Assembly (NCBI RefSeq): GCF_000308815.1
Contig: NZ_BAFX01000074.1
Location: 62,001-126,000, forward strand
From: Nocardia concava NBRC 100430
Lineage (GTDB): Bacteria; Actinomycetota; Actinomycetes; Mycobacteriales; Mycobacteriaceae
Direction: 5' to 3'
Length of the DNA stretch: 64,000 bases
The notes beneath the pieces were generated by a model. That model had not been told where the DNA came from. It did no database searches and saw only the letters and a program-made list of their open reading frames with translations. The translations under genes were made by a program, and so were the position numbers. The stretch's first letter is position 1. Every line of letters begins with the position of its first letter. Below are positions 32,543 to 40,913 of this stretch, in pieces.

Positions 32543-34885
32543 ATGACCGTGTCCACAGCAGATCGGCCATCTGGTCCCCGGTTCGGGGCTCACTCCACGC
32601 ACGCCGACACTCTCGACGAAATTCAGCGTCGAGTGCTCTGGTTGTCGACTGGAATCGTTCACCACGCCAACAGAATTCGGCCGAATGCGTCGGGGCTCAA
32701 GGTGGGTGGCCATCAAGCCTCGTGCGCGTCGATGGTTTCGATCATGACCTCGTTGTGGTTCGAGCAGTTGCAGCCAGGCGATCGAGTTTCGGTCAAGCCC
32801 CATGCGTCTCCGGTGTTGCACGCGATCAATTACCTGCTCGGCGTGCTCGACGAGAAATATTTGACGACTCTGCGCGAGTTCGGGGGCCTGCAGTCGTATC
32901 CCAGCCGGGCGAAAGACCCCGACCCCGTGGACTATTCGACCGGATCGGTCGGAATTGGTGCTACCGCTCCGATCTGGGGCGCGATCGCACGGCGATACGT
33001 GAACGCCGCGATCGGCAATACCGGAACCGGCCGCCAATACTCGCTGGTCGGCGACGCCGAACTCGACGAGGGAGCGGTCTGGGAGGCAGTACTCGACCCC
33101 TCGGTCGCCGACCTGGGGGAAATCGTCTGGATCGTCGACATGAACCGTCAATCACTGGACCGGGTGGTGCCGAACATCGCTGCGGCCAGGCTGGAGAAGA
33201 TGTTCGACGCTGCCGGCTGGCAGGTGATTACCGTCCGGTTCGGCAAGCTCCTGGAATCGTTGTTCGTTCGCGCTGGCGGGCCTGAGCTTCGCGCCAGGAT
33301 CCTCGACATGTCGAATCCCGAATATCAACGCCTGCTCCGGTGTTCATCCGACGAGCTGCGGCGACGGTTACCCGGCAGTGGGATCGGCGCTGGACCGATC
33401 GAGGAACTCGTCGCGGAACTCGACAACGAGACGCTCACCAGGGCGATCGGTAATCTCGGTGGACATGACCTGGACGCGCTTCGCGCCGCCTATGCACAGA
33501 TCGACGACACGCGGCCCACCGTGATCATCGCGTACACCATCAAGGGATATGGGCTTCCTACCCAAGGACATCCCCAAAACCACTCCTCCCTGCTGACCGT
33601 CGAACAGTTCGCAGCACTGGCCGACACGCTGGGAATGAGCGTCGAGACCCCCTGGATCAAATTCGATGACAACACCCCCGCCGAACGACTCTGTCGAGCC
33701 GCGGGCGAGCGCTTGCATCGGCCCGAAATTGCTTCTGTAGCAACTCCTGCGGTGCCCGCTGATATCGGCCGTACCCCCGGGGGCATCGCCACTACACAGG
33801 CGGCACTCGGCCGGGTACTGCTCGATCTGTCCAGGCAGGCACCCGAGGTCGCGAAGCGGGTGATCACCGTGAGCCCGGACGTGAGTTCCAGTACCAATCT
33901 GGCCGGCTGGCTCAACAAGGTCGGAGTTTGGTCACCGCACGAGCGGCACGACTGGTTCGCGGACGACGCCGAGACGATCATGCACTGGCGGGAGGATCCG
34001 ACCGGGCAGCACATGGAACTGGGAATAGCCGAAACCAATCTGGTCGGGCTGATGGGTGAACTCGGTGCCACCTGGAGTCGGTGGGGGCAGCCGCTGTTCC
34101 CGATCGGAGTGCTCTACGACCCCTTCGTGGAGCGGGCGCTCGAGCCCTGGTCGTACGGGATATACGCTGGGGGCCAGTCGATTCTGGTCGGTACGCCGTC
34201 GGGGGTGAGTCTCGCCGCGGAGGGCGGGGCGCACCAGTCGATCAAGACGCCGTCGATCGGGCTCGAACAACCCGGGTGTATCAGTTATGAGCCGGCATTC
34301 GCGATCGAGGTCGAATGGACTCTACTGGACGCGATTTCGCGCCTCGGTCGCCCCAATGGAAGTTCCTCATATCTGAGGCTTTCGACTCGGCCGGTCGATC
34401 AGACGCTGGCCGCGGTGCCCGCTGATCCGAGTGCTCGTCAGCGCCGCCGCCGTCACGTACTCGCAGGTGCCTACCTGCTGCGCAAAGCTTCGCGACCGAC
34501 GGTGACTCTGGCGGCGATGGGTGCGATGATGACCGAAACGATCATTGCCGCAGACCGACTCGCGGATCTGGGAATCGATGCCGACGTCATATGCGTGACC
34601 AGTCCCGGCTTGCTGTACGACGCCCTGCAGTCCCGGCGAGGCCGCAGTGAGGGCTCGTCCTGGATTCTCGACCAGGTTTTCGCCCCCGATCGTTCCGCGC
34701 CGATGGTGACCGTCCTCGACGGACACCCTCACACCCTCACCTTCCTGTCGACGATCAACCACGTCCGAACGATGTCGCTGGGGGTCAGCAAGTTCGGGCA
34801 AGCCGGCTCGCTCCAGGACGTCTACCGCTATCACGGCATCGATGCCGACTCGATCGTCGCCGCGGCCCTCGACCTCACCGACTGA
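32543..34885 (+). CDS. AceE-like homodimeric 2-oxoacid dehydrogenase E1
   Basis: A 780-residue thiamine-diphosphate enzyme with a transketolase-like layout: N-terminal GDAELDEGAVWEA...MNRQSLD (ThDP/Mg motif of AceE), a pyrimidine-binding domain (HMELGIAETNLVGLMGELGA) and a transketolase C-terminal domain. It is about 100 residues shorter than housekeeping AceE. ATG 32543 follows AGGAAG. With the downstream E2 it would decarboxylate a 2-oxo acid and pass the acyl group to lipoamide. A short or branched 2-oxo acid (for example 2-oxobutyrate from methionine) is my inference from the Lrp neighbour. Confidence 0.87.
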   Translation: MTVSTADRPSGPRFGAHSTHADTLDEIQRRVLWLSTGIVHHANRIRPNASGLKVGGHQASCASMVSIMTSLWFEQLQPGDRVSVKPHASPVLHAINYLLGVLDEKYLTTLREFGGLQSYPSRAKDPDPVDYSTGSVGIGATAPIWGAIARRYVNAAIGNTGTGRQYSLVGDAELDEGAVWEAVLDPSVADLGEIVWIVDMNRQSLDRVVPNIAAARLEKMFDAAGWQVITVRFGKLLESLFVRAGGPELRARILDMSNPEYQRLLRCSSDELRRRLPGSGIGAGPIEELVAELDNETLTRAIGNLGGHDLDALRAAYAQIDDTRPTVIIAYTIKGYGLPTQGHPQNHSSLLTVEQFAALADTLGMSVETPWIKFDDNTPAERLCRAAGERLHRPEIASVATPAVPADIGRTPGGIATTQAALGRVLLDLSRQAPEVAKRVITVSPDVSSSTNLAGWLNKVGVWSPHERHDWFADDAETIMHWREDPTGQHMELGIAETNLVGLMGELGATWSRWGQPLFPIGVLYDPFVERALEPWSYGIYAGGQSILVGTPSGVSLAAEGGAHQSIKTPSIGLEQPGCISYEPAFAIEVEWTLLDAISRLGRPNGSSSYLRLSTRPVDQTLAAVPADPSARQRRRRHVLAGAYLLRKASRPTVTLAAMGAMMTETIIAADRLADLGIDADVICVTSPGLLYDALQSRRGRSEGSSWILDQVFAPDRSAPMVTVLDGHPHTLTFLSTINHVRTMSLGVSKFGQAGSLQDVYRYHGIDADSIVAAALDLTD

Positions 34886-34897
34886 CCAAGGAAACAA

Positions 34898-35989
34898 ATG
34901 AACACACCGCAGGCACTCGCCGGCGTTGTCACGCTGCAGCCACTCGGCGACAACATCACCGAAGCCACCATCACACGCTGGCTGAGGGCCGTCGGAGATC
35001 ACATCGATGCTGATGAACCGCTGGTAGAGGTCGCCACCGACAAGGTGGACACCGAGATCGTGGCGACGCTGTCGGGTACGGTGCTCGAGCTTCTGGTCGC
35101 CGAAAACGACGTTGTTCCGATCGGAGCTCGGCTGGCAGTCATCGGCCAGATGGAAGGAGCCGCTCCTCGCGAGATGACCGCCCCGCCAGTGCCATCAAAG
35201 CCGATCGAGGCGCCGGTGGTGGAGCTCGAGCCGCCGAACGATGCCCCTGCGCCCGCGGCCACACTCGCATCGGATGCGCGAATCGAGCGGCTCCCGCGAA
35301 TTCGGCAGACCATCGCCAAACGGATGCTCGAATCACTGCACACGACAGCGCAACTCACCACTGTCGTCGAAGCGGACGTCACCAACGTCGCGCGCCTGCG
35401 CGATGCCCACAAGGAGGACTTTCGGCGGCGGACCGGCGTGAAGCTGTCGTTCCTGCCCTTCTTCGCCAAGGCGGCGATCGAAGCACTCGTCGTACATCCG
35501 GTGCTCAACTGCTCGGTCAACTCCGAGTGCACCGAGGTGACCTACCACTCCGCGGTTCACCTCGGCATGGCTGTCGACAGCGACCGCGGCCTGATGGTCC
35601 CGGTTATCAGAGATGCGCAGACTCTCACCATCCGCGCACTCGCACAGGCGATCTCGGACAGTGCGGATCGAGTGCGCACCGCGACGATCGGCCCCGACCA
35701 GCTGATCGGCGGCACCTTCACGATCACCAACACCGGCAGTCGAGGCGCGTTGTTCGACACCCCGATCCTCAACCTCCCGCAATCGGGAATCCTCGGAACC
35801 GGCGCGGTCGTCGAACGCGTGGTGCCCCAGCGAGATTCAAGCGGCGCACCGACCTTCGGAATCCGCTCGATGGTCTACTTGTCGATCTCCTACGACCACC
35901 GGATCGTCGACGGAGCCGACGCCGCCCGCTTCCTCGGAACGATCAAACAGCGCCTTCACAGTGGATTCAGCGCCGAGGAACTCGGCTGA
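34898..35989 (+). CDS. Dihydrolipoamide acyltransferase (E2) lacking the E3-binding domain
   Basis: A 363-residue E2. The lipoyl domain (residues 8-85) has the lipoyl Lys49 in EVATDKVDTE. A Pro/Ala linker (about 90-125) leads directly to the catalytic domain, which starts RLPRIRQTIAKRMLESLH and contains SYDHRIVDGADAARF with the catalytic His/Asp. The peripheral-subunit-binding domain usually found between linker and catalytic domain is absent. The gene begins 12 bp after the E1 stop. No E3 is encoded here, so it must share one. Confidence 0.87.
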   Translation: MNTPQALAGVVTLQPLGDNITEATITRWLRAVGDHIDADEPLVEVATDKVDTEIVATLSGTVLELLVAENDVVPIGARLAVIGQMEGAAPREMTAPPVPSKPIEAPVVELEPPNDAPAPAATLASDARIERLPRIRQTIAKRMLESLHTTAQLTTVVEADVTNVARLRDAHKEDFRRRTGVKLSFLPFFAKAAIEALVVHPVLNCSVNSECTEVTYHSAVHLGMAVDSDRGLMVPVIRDAQTLTIRALAQAISDSADRVRTATIGPDQLIGGTFTITNTGSRGALFDTPILNLPQSGILGTGAVVERVVPQRDSSGAPTFGIRSMVYLSISYDHRIVDGADAARFLGTIKQRLHSGFSAEELG

Positions 35990-35997
35990 TCGGCCTT

Positions 35998-36176
35998 CTA
36001 ACGTGAGGACCCGCGCAGGGTGGCCGCACCGGCGAAGAGGGTTGCCACAGCGAAGAGGGTAGGGGTTAGCAGATCGAGCCAGAGTCGGGTTGTAGGCAAT
36101 GGGAAGGTACCGGCCTCGGCCATGGCGTCGGCGGCGTAGCGCAATGGCACCATGTCGCTGGAAATCGGGAGTAAGC
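35998..36176 (-). pseudogene. C-terminal fragment of an ABC-2-type permease
   Basis: The minus strand ends MVPLRYAADAMAEAG...LWLDLLTPTLFAVATLFAG...LRGSSR-stop. A conserved 'PLRYAADA' segment followed by one hydrophobic helix is the usual C-terminus of ABC-2/YhgE-like membrane proteins. The rest of the gene is missing; similarity is lost about 60 bp before the IS701 element. Confidence 0.5.
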
Positions 36177-36239
36177 CTTTATCGGCTTCTTGCTGGTCGA
36201 CTGGTCATCGAAGCAGTCTTGTGCACCTGTGAGTCCTAG

Positions 36240-37604
36240 TACTCCAGCCGCACTTCGTGATGTTGTTGGGTAGCATAGGGTTTCGTGCTGGTTGATGAGG
36301 ATCTGGCAGCGTGGACTGCTGGGCTCGAGGAGTTGTTCGGGCGGGTTGCGGGGCGGTTCCACCGGGCGGAGCCGCGGTTGCGGGCACGCGCGTACGTACG
36401 GGGCCTGCTCGCACCGCTAGCGGGGAAAAACGGCTGGACCTTGGCCGAAGCCGCAGGTGATTCGACCCCGAACGGGATGCAGCGGCTGCTGAAGAAGGCG
36501 GCCTGGGATGTCGACGGCGTCCGCGACGAGGCACGCGCCTATGCCGTCGAGCATCTGGGCGATGCGGACGGCGTACTGGTGGTCGACGAGACCGGATTCC
36601 TCAAGAAAGGAACGAAATCGGCTGGGGTGCAACGGCAATACTCGGGAACGGCTGGCCGGATCGAAAATTGCCAGCTCGGCGTGTTCTGCGCCTATGTCAC
36701 CGCGAAGGGCCGCACGTTGATCGACCGGGAGTTGTATCTGCCCAAGTCGTGGACCGCCGACCGGGATCGCTGCCGCGACGCCGGCGTGCCCGACGAGGTC
36801 GAGTTTGCTACGAAACAAGTCCTGGCACAACGGATGCTGGCTCGCGCCCTGGACGCCGGTGTGCCCGCTCGGTGGGTCACCGCCGACGAGGTGTACGGCG
36901 GTGATTCGAAGTTCCGGCTCTGGCTCGAACGCCGACGGATCGGCTATGTGGTGGCCGTGCCCAGCAGCGCGCCGATCGTGTCACTGGCGGGTAGTTGGCG
37001 CGCCGACCAGGTCGTCGCGGACGCACCACACGAGGCGTGGAAGCGTCTGAGCTGCGGCGACGGAGCGAAAGGCCCCCGGCTGTTCGACTGGGCCGTCGCC
37101 ACACTGCCCTCGGTCAGCGAAGCCGGCTCCGGGTGGCGACGCTGGCTTTTGGCCCGCCGGTCCCTGACTCGAAACGCCAAGGGCGAACTCGAAATCGCCT
37201 ACTACCTGTGCGGTGCGCCGATCGGCACTCCCGATGAGGATCTCATCCAGGTCGCCGGCGCCCGCCGGTCGGTCGAGGACTGTTTCCAGACCGCGAAAAC
37301 CGAAGTCGGGCTCGATCAATATCAAGTCCGCCGCTACGACGCCTGGTACCGCCACATCACCCTGGCCATGCTCGCCCACACCTATCTCGCCGTCACGGCC
37401 GCTGTTTCCCCAAAAGCCTTGGCAGCGGCCTCATTCCACTCACACTCGGCGAAATCAAACGTCTCCTGGCACACCTGATCACACCGATACCGAACCTGAC
37501 CATGGCATATCGCTGGTCGACCTGGCGACGAAAACACCAGCACCGCGCCAAGCAAGCCCACTACCAGCGAAGACAGGAAAACATCACGAAGTGATGCTGG
37601 AGTA
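36240..37604. mobile_element. IS701-family insertion sequence
   Basis: A 1365-bp element. Its ends form an imperfect inverted repeat: TACTCCAGCCGCACTTCGTG at left and, as reverse complement, TACTCCAGCATCACTTCGTG at right, continuing ATGTT on both sides. CTAG flanks both ends (36236-36239 and 37605-37608), as expected for the 4-bp YTAR target duplication of IS701. It contains one transposase gene. Confidence 0.85.
36285..37594 (+). CDS. IS701-family transposase, -1 frameshift near the 3' end
   Basis: From GTG 36285 the first frame gives 397 residues with DDE-region blocks VDETGFLKKGTKSAGVQRQY, TADEVYGGD and FQTAKTEVGLDQYQVRRYDA, then ends at 37478. The family's usual C-terminus (GLIPLTLGEIKRLLAHL ... 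STWRRKHQHRAKQAHYQRRQ) is intact but lies in the -1 frame, ending TGA 37594. The switch point contains C-CCA-AAA, a canonical slippery heptamer, at about 37410-37416. Either a C was lost or -1 frameshifting joins the parts. Confidence 0.8.
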
Positions 37605-37607
37605 CTA

Positions 37608-37807
37608 GGTCCTGTCTCCTAATGGAGTGAATCGATCGGCCCCGATCTTGGGGCCGATCGTGCATCATGTCCGCCGTGGCGACCGTGATCGGTGATCGAT
37701 ACCAGGTTCTGACCGACAAGCAGTGGGAGCTGCTGGAGCCGAACGCCCAAGGCCACGTGGGCCGGAACTTCGCCGACAACCGCCTGATCGTGGAAGGCAT
37801 GCTGTAG
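37608..37807 (+). mobile_element. IS5-family element, 5' fragment
   Basis: Next to the IS701 end lies a frame from ATG 37667 encoding YQVLTDKQWELLEPNAQG then FADNRLIVEGML and a stop. This is the N-terminus of an IS5-type transposase (LTDEQWELLEP...RLVVEGIL). The catalytic part is missing. A perfect 10-bp hairpin (GATCGGCCCC/GGGGCCGATC, 37634-37659) lies just before the ATG. From 37808 to 37896 nothing is recognised. Confidence 0.6.
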
Positions 37808-37896
37808 CCGCGCTGCTGGCTCTGGCCGATACCACCGGCAACCTGGACACTGGGTCCCCACCTCTGTTGTCTACGGACTCATGGCTGTCGAATATT

Positions 37897-39273
37897 TCAC
37901 GAGCCGGGTTCGGACCGGGGAGTTGTGAGGGGTACCGGATTTGCCGTCGATGAAGGTGTGGATGACATGGTGGCCGCTGAACTCGCTGCGGTATCGGGTG
38001 ACGGGGTTTCCTTGGTTCTCTTGCGTGCCCACCGGTGCATGATCGGCTTGTCCACCAGGTGGTAGAGCGCGGCGGCCAGTGGTAGCTGAATGACGAATGT
38101 CAATGCGGTGATGAAAAGATAGCCGTGGAAACCCCAGCTGTGCCCGGCGATGAGGTGGCGCTGCAGGAACAGCTGGACGGGATATCCCACCATGTAGAAC
38201 GCGAAAGATACGTCGCCCAACCACACTCCGAGCCTGCTACTGTAAATCCCTTTGATGCCGCGGAGATCGCGCACCGCATAGGTCGCGATGAGTGCGGCGA
38301 GGGGCAGCATCATCACAATGGAGGTCTTGAACGCCATCGGCACGTAATAGGTCAGGGCGTAGGCCCCGGCGCAGACGACCAGCGTCCAGGCGAGGTTGGT
38401 GTTGCGCCACATTCCCGATTTCACCAGGCGGCAGAACAGGACGCCGATAAAGAATTCCAGCAGGCGGGTGGGTGGGAATTGGTAGGACAGCCACGCGCTG
38501 GTCGGCATCGCAAACGTTCCTGAGCTACCGACCGAACCGGCCATGTCTGGGGACATGGGCATACCGGGGGATACGGACATGGTGGCCGAGTAGTCATAGC
38601 CCGACCAGGTTATATCCGGCGATTTCTGCAGAGGTGGATACATCGACGTAATGCTCGAAATATCGAAGGCGGGAGAACTGAAGTGGATTATCAGGTGTAT
38701 CGCCAGCAGGATTCCGGAGAGGATTCCGATGGCCCACCAGATCGCTCGCCCGCGGATCCGGTTGACGAGTGGCACCAGGAATGGAAAGAGGAAGTAGAAC
38801 AGCATTTCGGAGCAGAGGCTCCACGACGGACTGTTCAATTCCGCGCTGGTGCTCCAATCCTGGGACCAGGTATGGATCAACAGGAAGTTCGGGATCTGAC
38901 CGGCCAGTTCGGCGAGTGGGAAACCGAGCAGGACCACTACGATGAGGGCAGTAATCAGATGCGACGGAAAGATTTTGAATACCCGACGCCTAAGAAATGC
39001 GCGGATGGTGTCCTTGGCGCTGTCGTACGACCAGTCGATGATGAATCCCGACAACAGGAAGAAGAATGCGACGCCGGTTGCGCCGAGCTGCAGTGGGGCG
39101 ATGTCCGACAGCTTTTTCGAGGCGTTCGAGGCGGAGAACGGAAATAGTTGGATCAGGAATCCCGAGTGTAAGAGAAATACCGCGAAGGCGGCAATAAATC
39201 TCAACCCGGTAAGGGAAGGTAGCGCGGGTAGACGGCCTTTCGTGGAAGCTATTTCCACAGCGGGTGCAGACAT
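37897..39273 (-). CDS. Acyltransferase-3 family membrane protein (OafA/YrhL type)
   Basis: A 458-residue integral membrane acyltransferase with about ten helices. The N-terminus TGLRFIAAFAVFLLHSG carries the conserved Arg and His; FFFLLSGFIIDWSY and SPSWSLCSEMLFYFLFP follow, as in the family. A Met/Ser/Pro-rich periplasmic loop (around residues 225-250) and a Ser/Pro-rich C-tail are unusual. It would O-acylate a sugar, glycan or lipid head group at the cell surface. Confidence 0.85.
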   Translation of the reverse strand: MSAPAVEIASTKGRLPALPSLTGLRFIAAFAVFLLHSGFLIQLFPFSASNASKKLSDIAPLQLGATGVAFFFLLSGFIIDWSYDSAKDTIRAFLRRRVFKIFPSHLITALIVVVLLGFPLAELAGQIPNFLLIHTWSQDWSTSAELNSPSWSLCSEMLFYFLFPFLVPLVNRIRGRAIWWAIGILSGILLAIHLIIHFSSPAFDISSITSMYPPLQKSPDITWSGYDYSATMSVSPGMPMSPDMAGSVGSSGTFAMPTSAWLSYQFPPTRLLEFFIGVLFCRLVKSGMWRNTNLAWTLVVCAGAYALTYYVPMAFKTSIVMMLPLAALIATYAVRDLRGIKGIYSSRLGVWLGDVSFAFYMVGYPVQLFLQRHLIAGHSWGFHGYLFITALTFVIQLPLAAALYHLVDKPIMHRWARKRTKETPSPDTAASSAATMSSTPSSTANPVPLTTPRSEPGS

Positions 39274-39462
39274 GGAAGGTTGACCACCTCTCTGGCGGGA
39301 ATGTAGTCGGTGAAATGTGGTGACACGTCGATTCGCCGGTGAATCGGCGGCACTTGGGGCTGTGTCGTGCTTGGGGCGCCTGGCCCGCGGCCGACTCGGA
39401 GGACACCATCACCGAGACCGGAACTGAAGCGTCGCGGTGTACTTCGGGCGGACCTGCGGTGT

Positions 39463-40830
39463 TCAGGTCGAGCGATCGGGTGTTACGCGCACCAGGGTGA
39501 CCCCGTGTGGCGGGATGTCGTGTGCGGTGATCGGGCCTGTTGTCGTTGTGGTCGTGTGTGCCCATGGGTCACGGACCTGGTACTGGTCGGCTGTTGCGAG
39601 TCCTGTTGCCGTGGTGGTGGTTTCGATGGTCGTCGGGCGGTCGCTGTCGTTGTGCAGCGCTACCGCGACGGAGCCGTCGGCGAGTGGTTTGGTGATGATG
39701 CGATGGTCATTGGGCAGGGCGGTGCCAGGTGTGCGTGTGAGGTCTTGGTCGATGGCGATGACTTCGCGGTTGGTGAGGATGTCGCGGGTTTCGGTGGACA
39801 TTGTTCGCACGTCGTTGCCGGCGATCAGTGGTGCGCCGAGCATGGCCCACAGTGAGAAGTGGGCGCGCTGTTCGGCGATGGTGAGGCTGTCCTGCCGGCG
39901 GAGCAGGTCGAGCAGTTGCGGGGAGATGCGCAGACGGGGGCCGAGATGTTCGGCGTCCTCGGTGGACAACGCACCCTGTTTGGCGGCCATGGCGGGCATG
40001 CCGTCGGTGTGTGCGCCCAAGAACTCGGCCATGGTGAGCCCGACGACGAGCATGTCCGGATCGCGCCCGGTGCGGTTTCCGGCGGCTGTGGCGGTGTATT
40101 GATCCATGACGCCGACGAATCCGCGGGTGTCGAAGCCGCCGATCTTCGCCGGTGGTAAATCGTTGCGCCACAAGGGGATCAGGTCGCCGGTGCTGCGCGT
40201 CATATCGGCTACCGCCGACCAGTCGTAGGTGGCGCCCGCGTCGGCGTCGTCGGAGCTGTTGGGGTTGATGCTGTAGACGATTGCGCGACCGGTGGCGCGT
40301 AGCTCATCTCGCATCGCGGTGAATACGTCGACCTGTTCGTTGTGGTCGGAGTCGGCGTGGCACCAGTCGTATTTGAGGAGGTCCACGCCCCATGCGGCGA
40401 ATTGCCGCGCGTCCTGGGCCTCGTGGCCGAGGCCGGCGGTGGCTCGGGTCTGCCCGCAGGTCTCGTTGTAGGGGCTGGAGTACAAGCCCAGGAGCATGCC
40501 GTGGTCGTGGGCATAGCCGGCGACGGCGGCCATGCCGTGCGGGAACTTTTCCGGATCGGCCTGCAGGTCGCCGTGCGAATCTCGCTCGGGTGCAGCCCAT
40601 CCGGCGTCCAGGTTGACAAACCGGTAACCGGCATCGCGCATGCCGGAGGCGATCATGGCGTCGACGGTTTCTCGGATTGTGGTCTCGTTCAGTGGAATTC
40701 CAGAATTCCAGCTATTCCAGCCCAGCACCGGGACGGGGACCGTGCCGGGCTCGGTCGGGGACGCGTTCGCTGTCGCCGCGGTCAAGACCGTACCCGCGAC
40801 GAACACTGCGAAGGTCATTCGCCGTCGCAT
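39463..40830 (-). CDS. Secreted GH27 alpha-galactosidase-like glycosidase
   Basis: A 455-residue protein with a Sec signal (MRRRMTFAVFVAGTVLTAATANA) and a GH27 barrel: LGWNSWNSG, NLDAGW, nucleophile Asp155 in LLKYDWC and the acid/base block RDPDML (Asp257/259). A C-terminal beta domain follows. Substrates in the family are alpha-galactosides or beta-L-arabinopyranosides. ATG 40830 has GGAG upstream. It lies 83 bp after the MFS gene on the same strand and may be co-transcribed with it. Confidence 0.87.
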   Translation of the reverse strand: MRRRMTFAVFVAGTVLTAATANASPTEPGTVPVPVLGWNSWNSGIPLNETTIRETVDAMIASGMRDAGYRFVNLDAGWAAPERDSHGDLQADPEKFPHGMAAVAGYAHDHGMLLGLYSSPYNETCGQTRATAGLGHEAQDARQFAAWGVDLLKYDWCHADSDHNEQVDVFTAMRDELRATGRAIVYSINPNSSDDADAGATYDWSAVADMTRSTGDLIPLWRNDLPPAKIGGFDTRGFVGVMDQYTATAAGNRTGRDPDMLVVGLTMAEFLGAHTDGMPAMAAKQGALSTEDAEHLGPRLRISPQLLDLLRRQDSLTIAEQRAHFSLWAMLGAPLIAGNDVRTMSTETRDILTNREVIAIDQDLTRTPGTALPNDHRIITKPLADGSVAVALHNDSDRPTTIETTTTATGLATADQYQVRDPWAHTTTTTTGPITAHDIPPHGVTLVRVTPDRST

Positions 40831-40913
40831 CACCACTCCGATCGTTCCGGGGAAGCCCGCTGGTAGATACCTGCGATACTGCTGAACATGGCTATCTGCT
40901 CTCGGGTCGTGGG

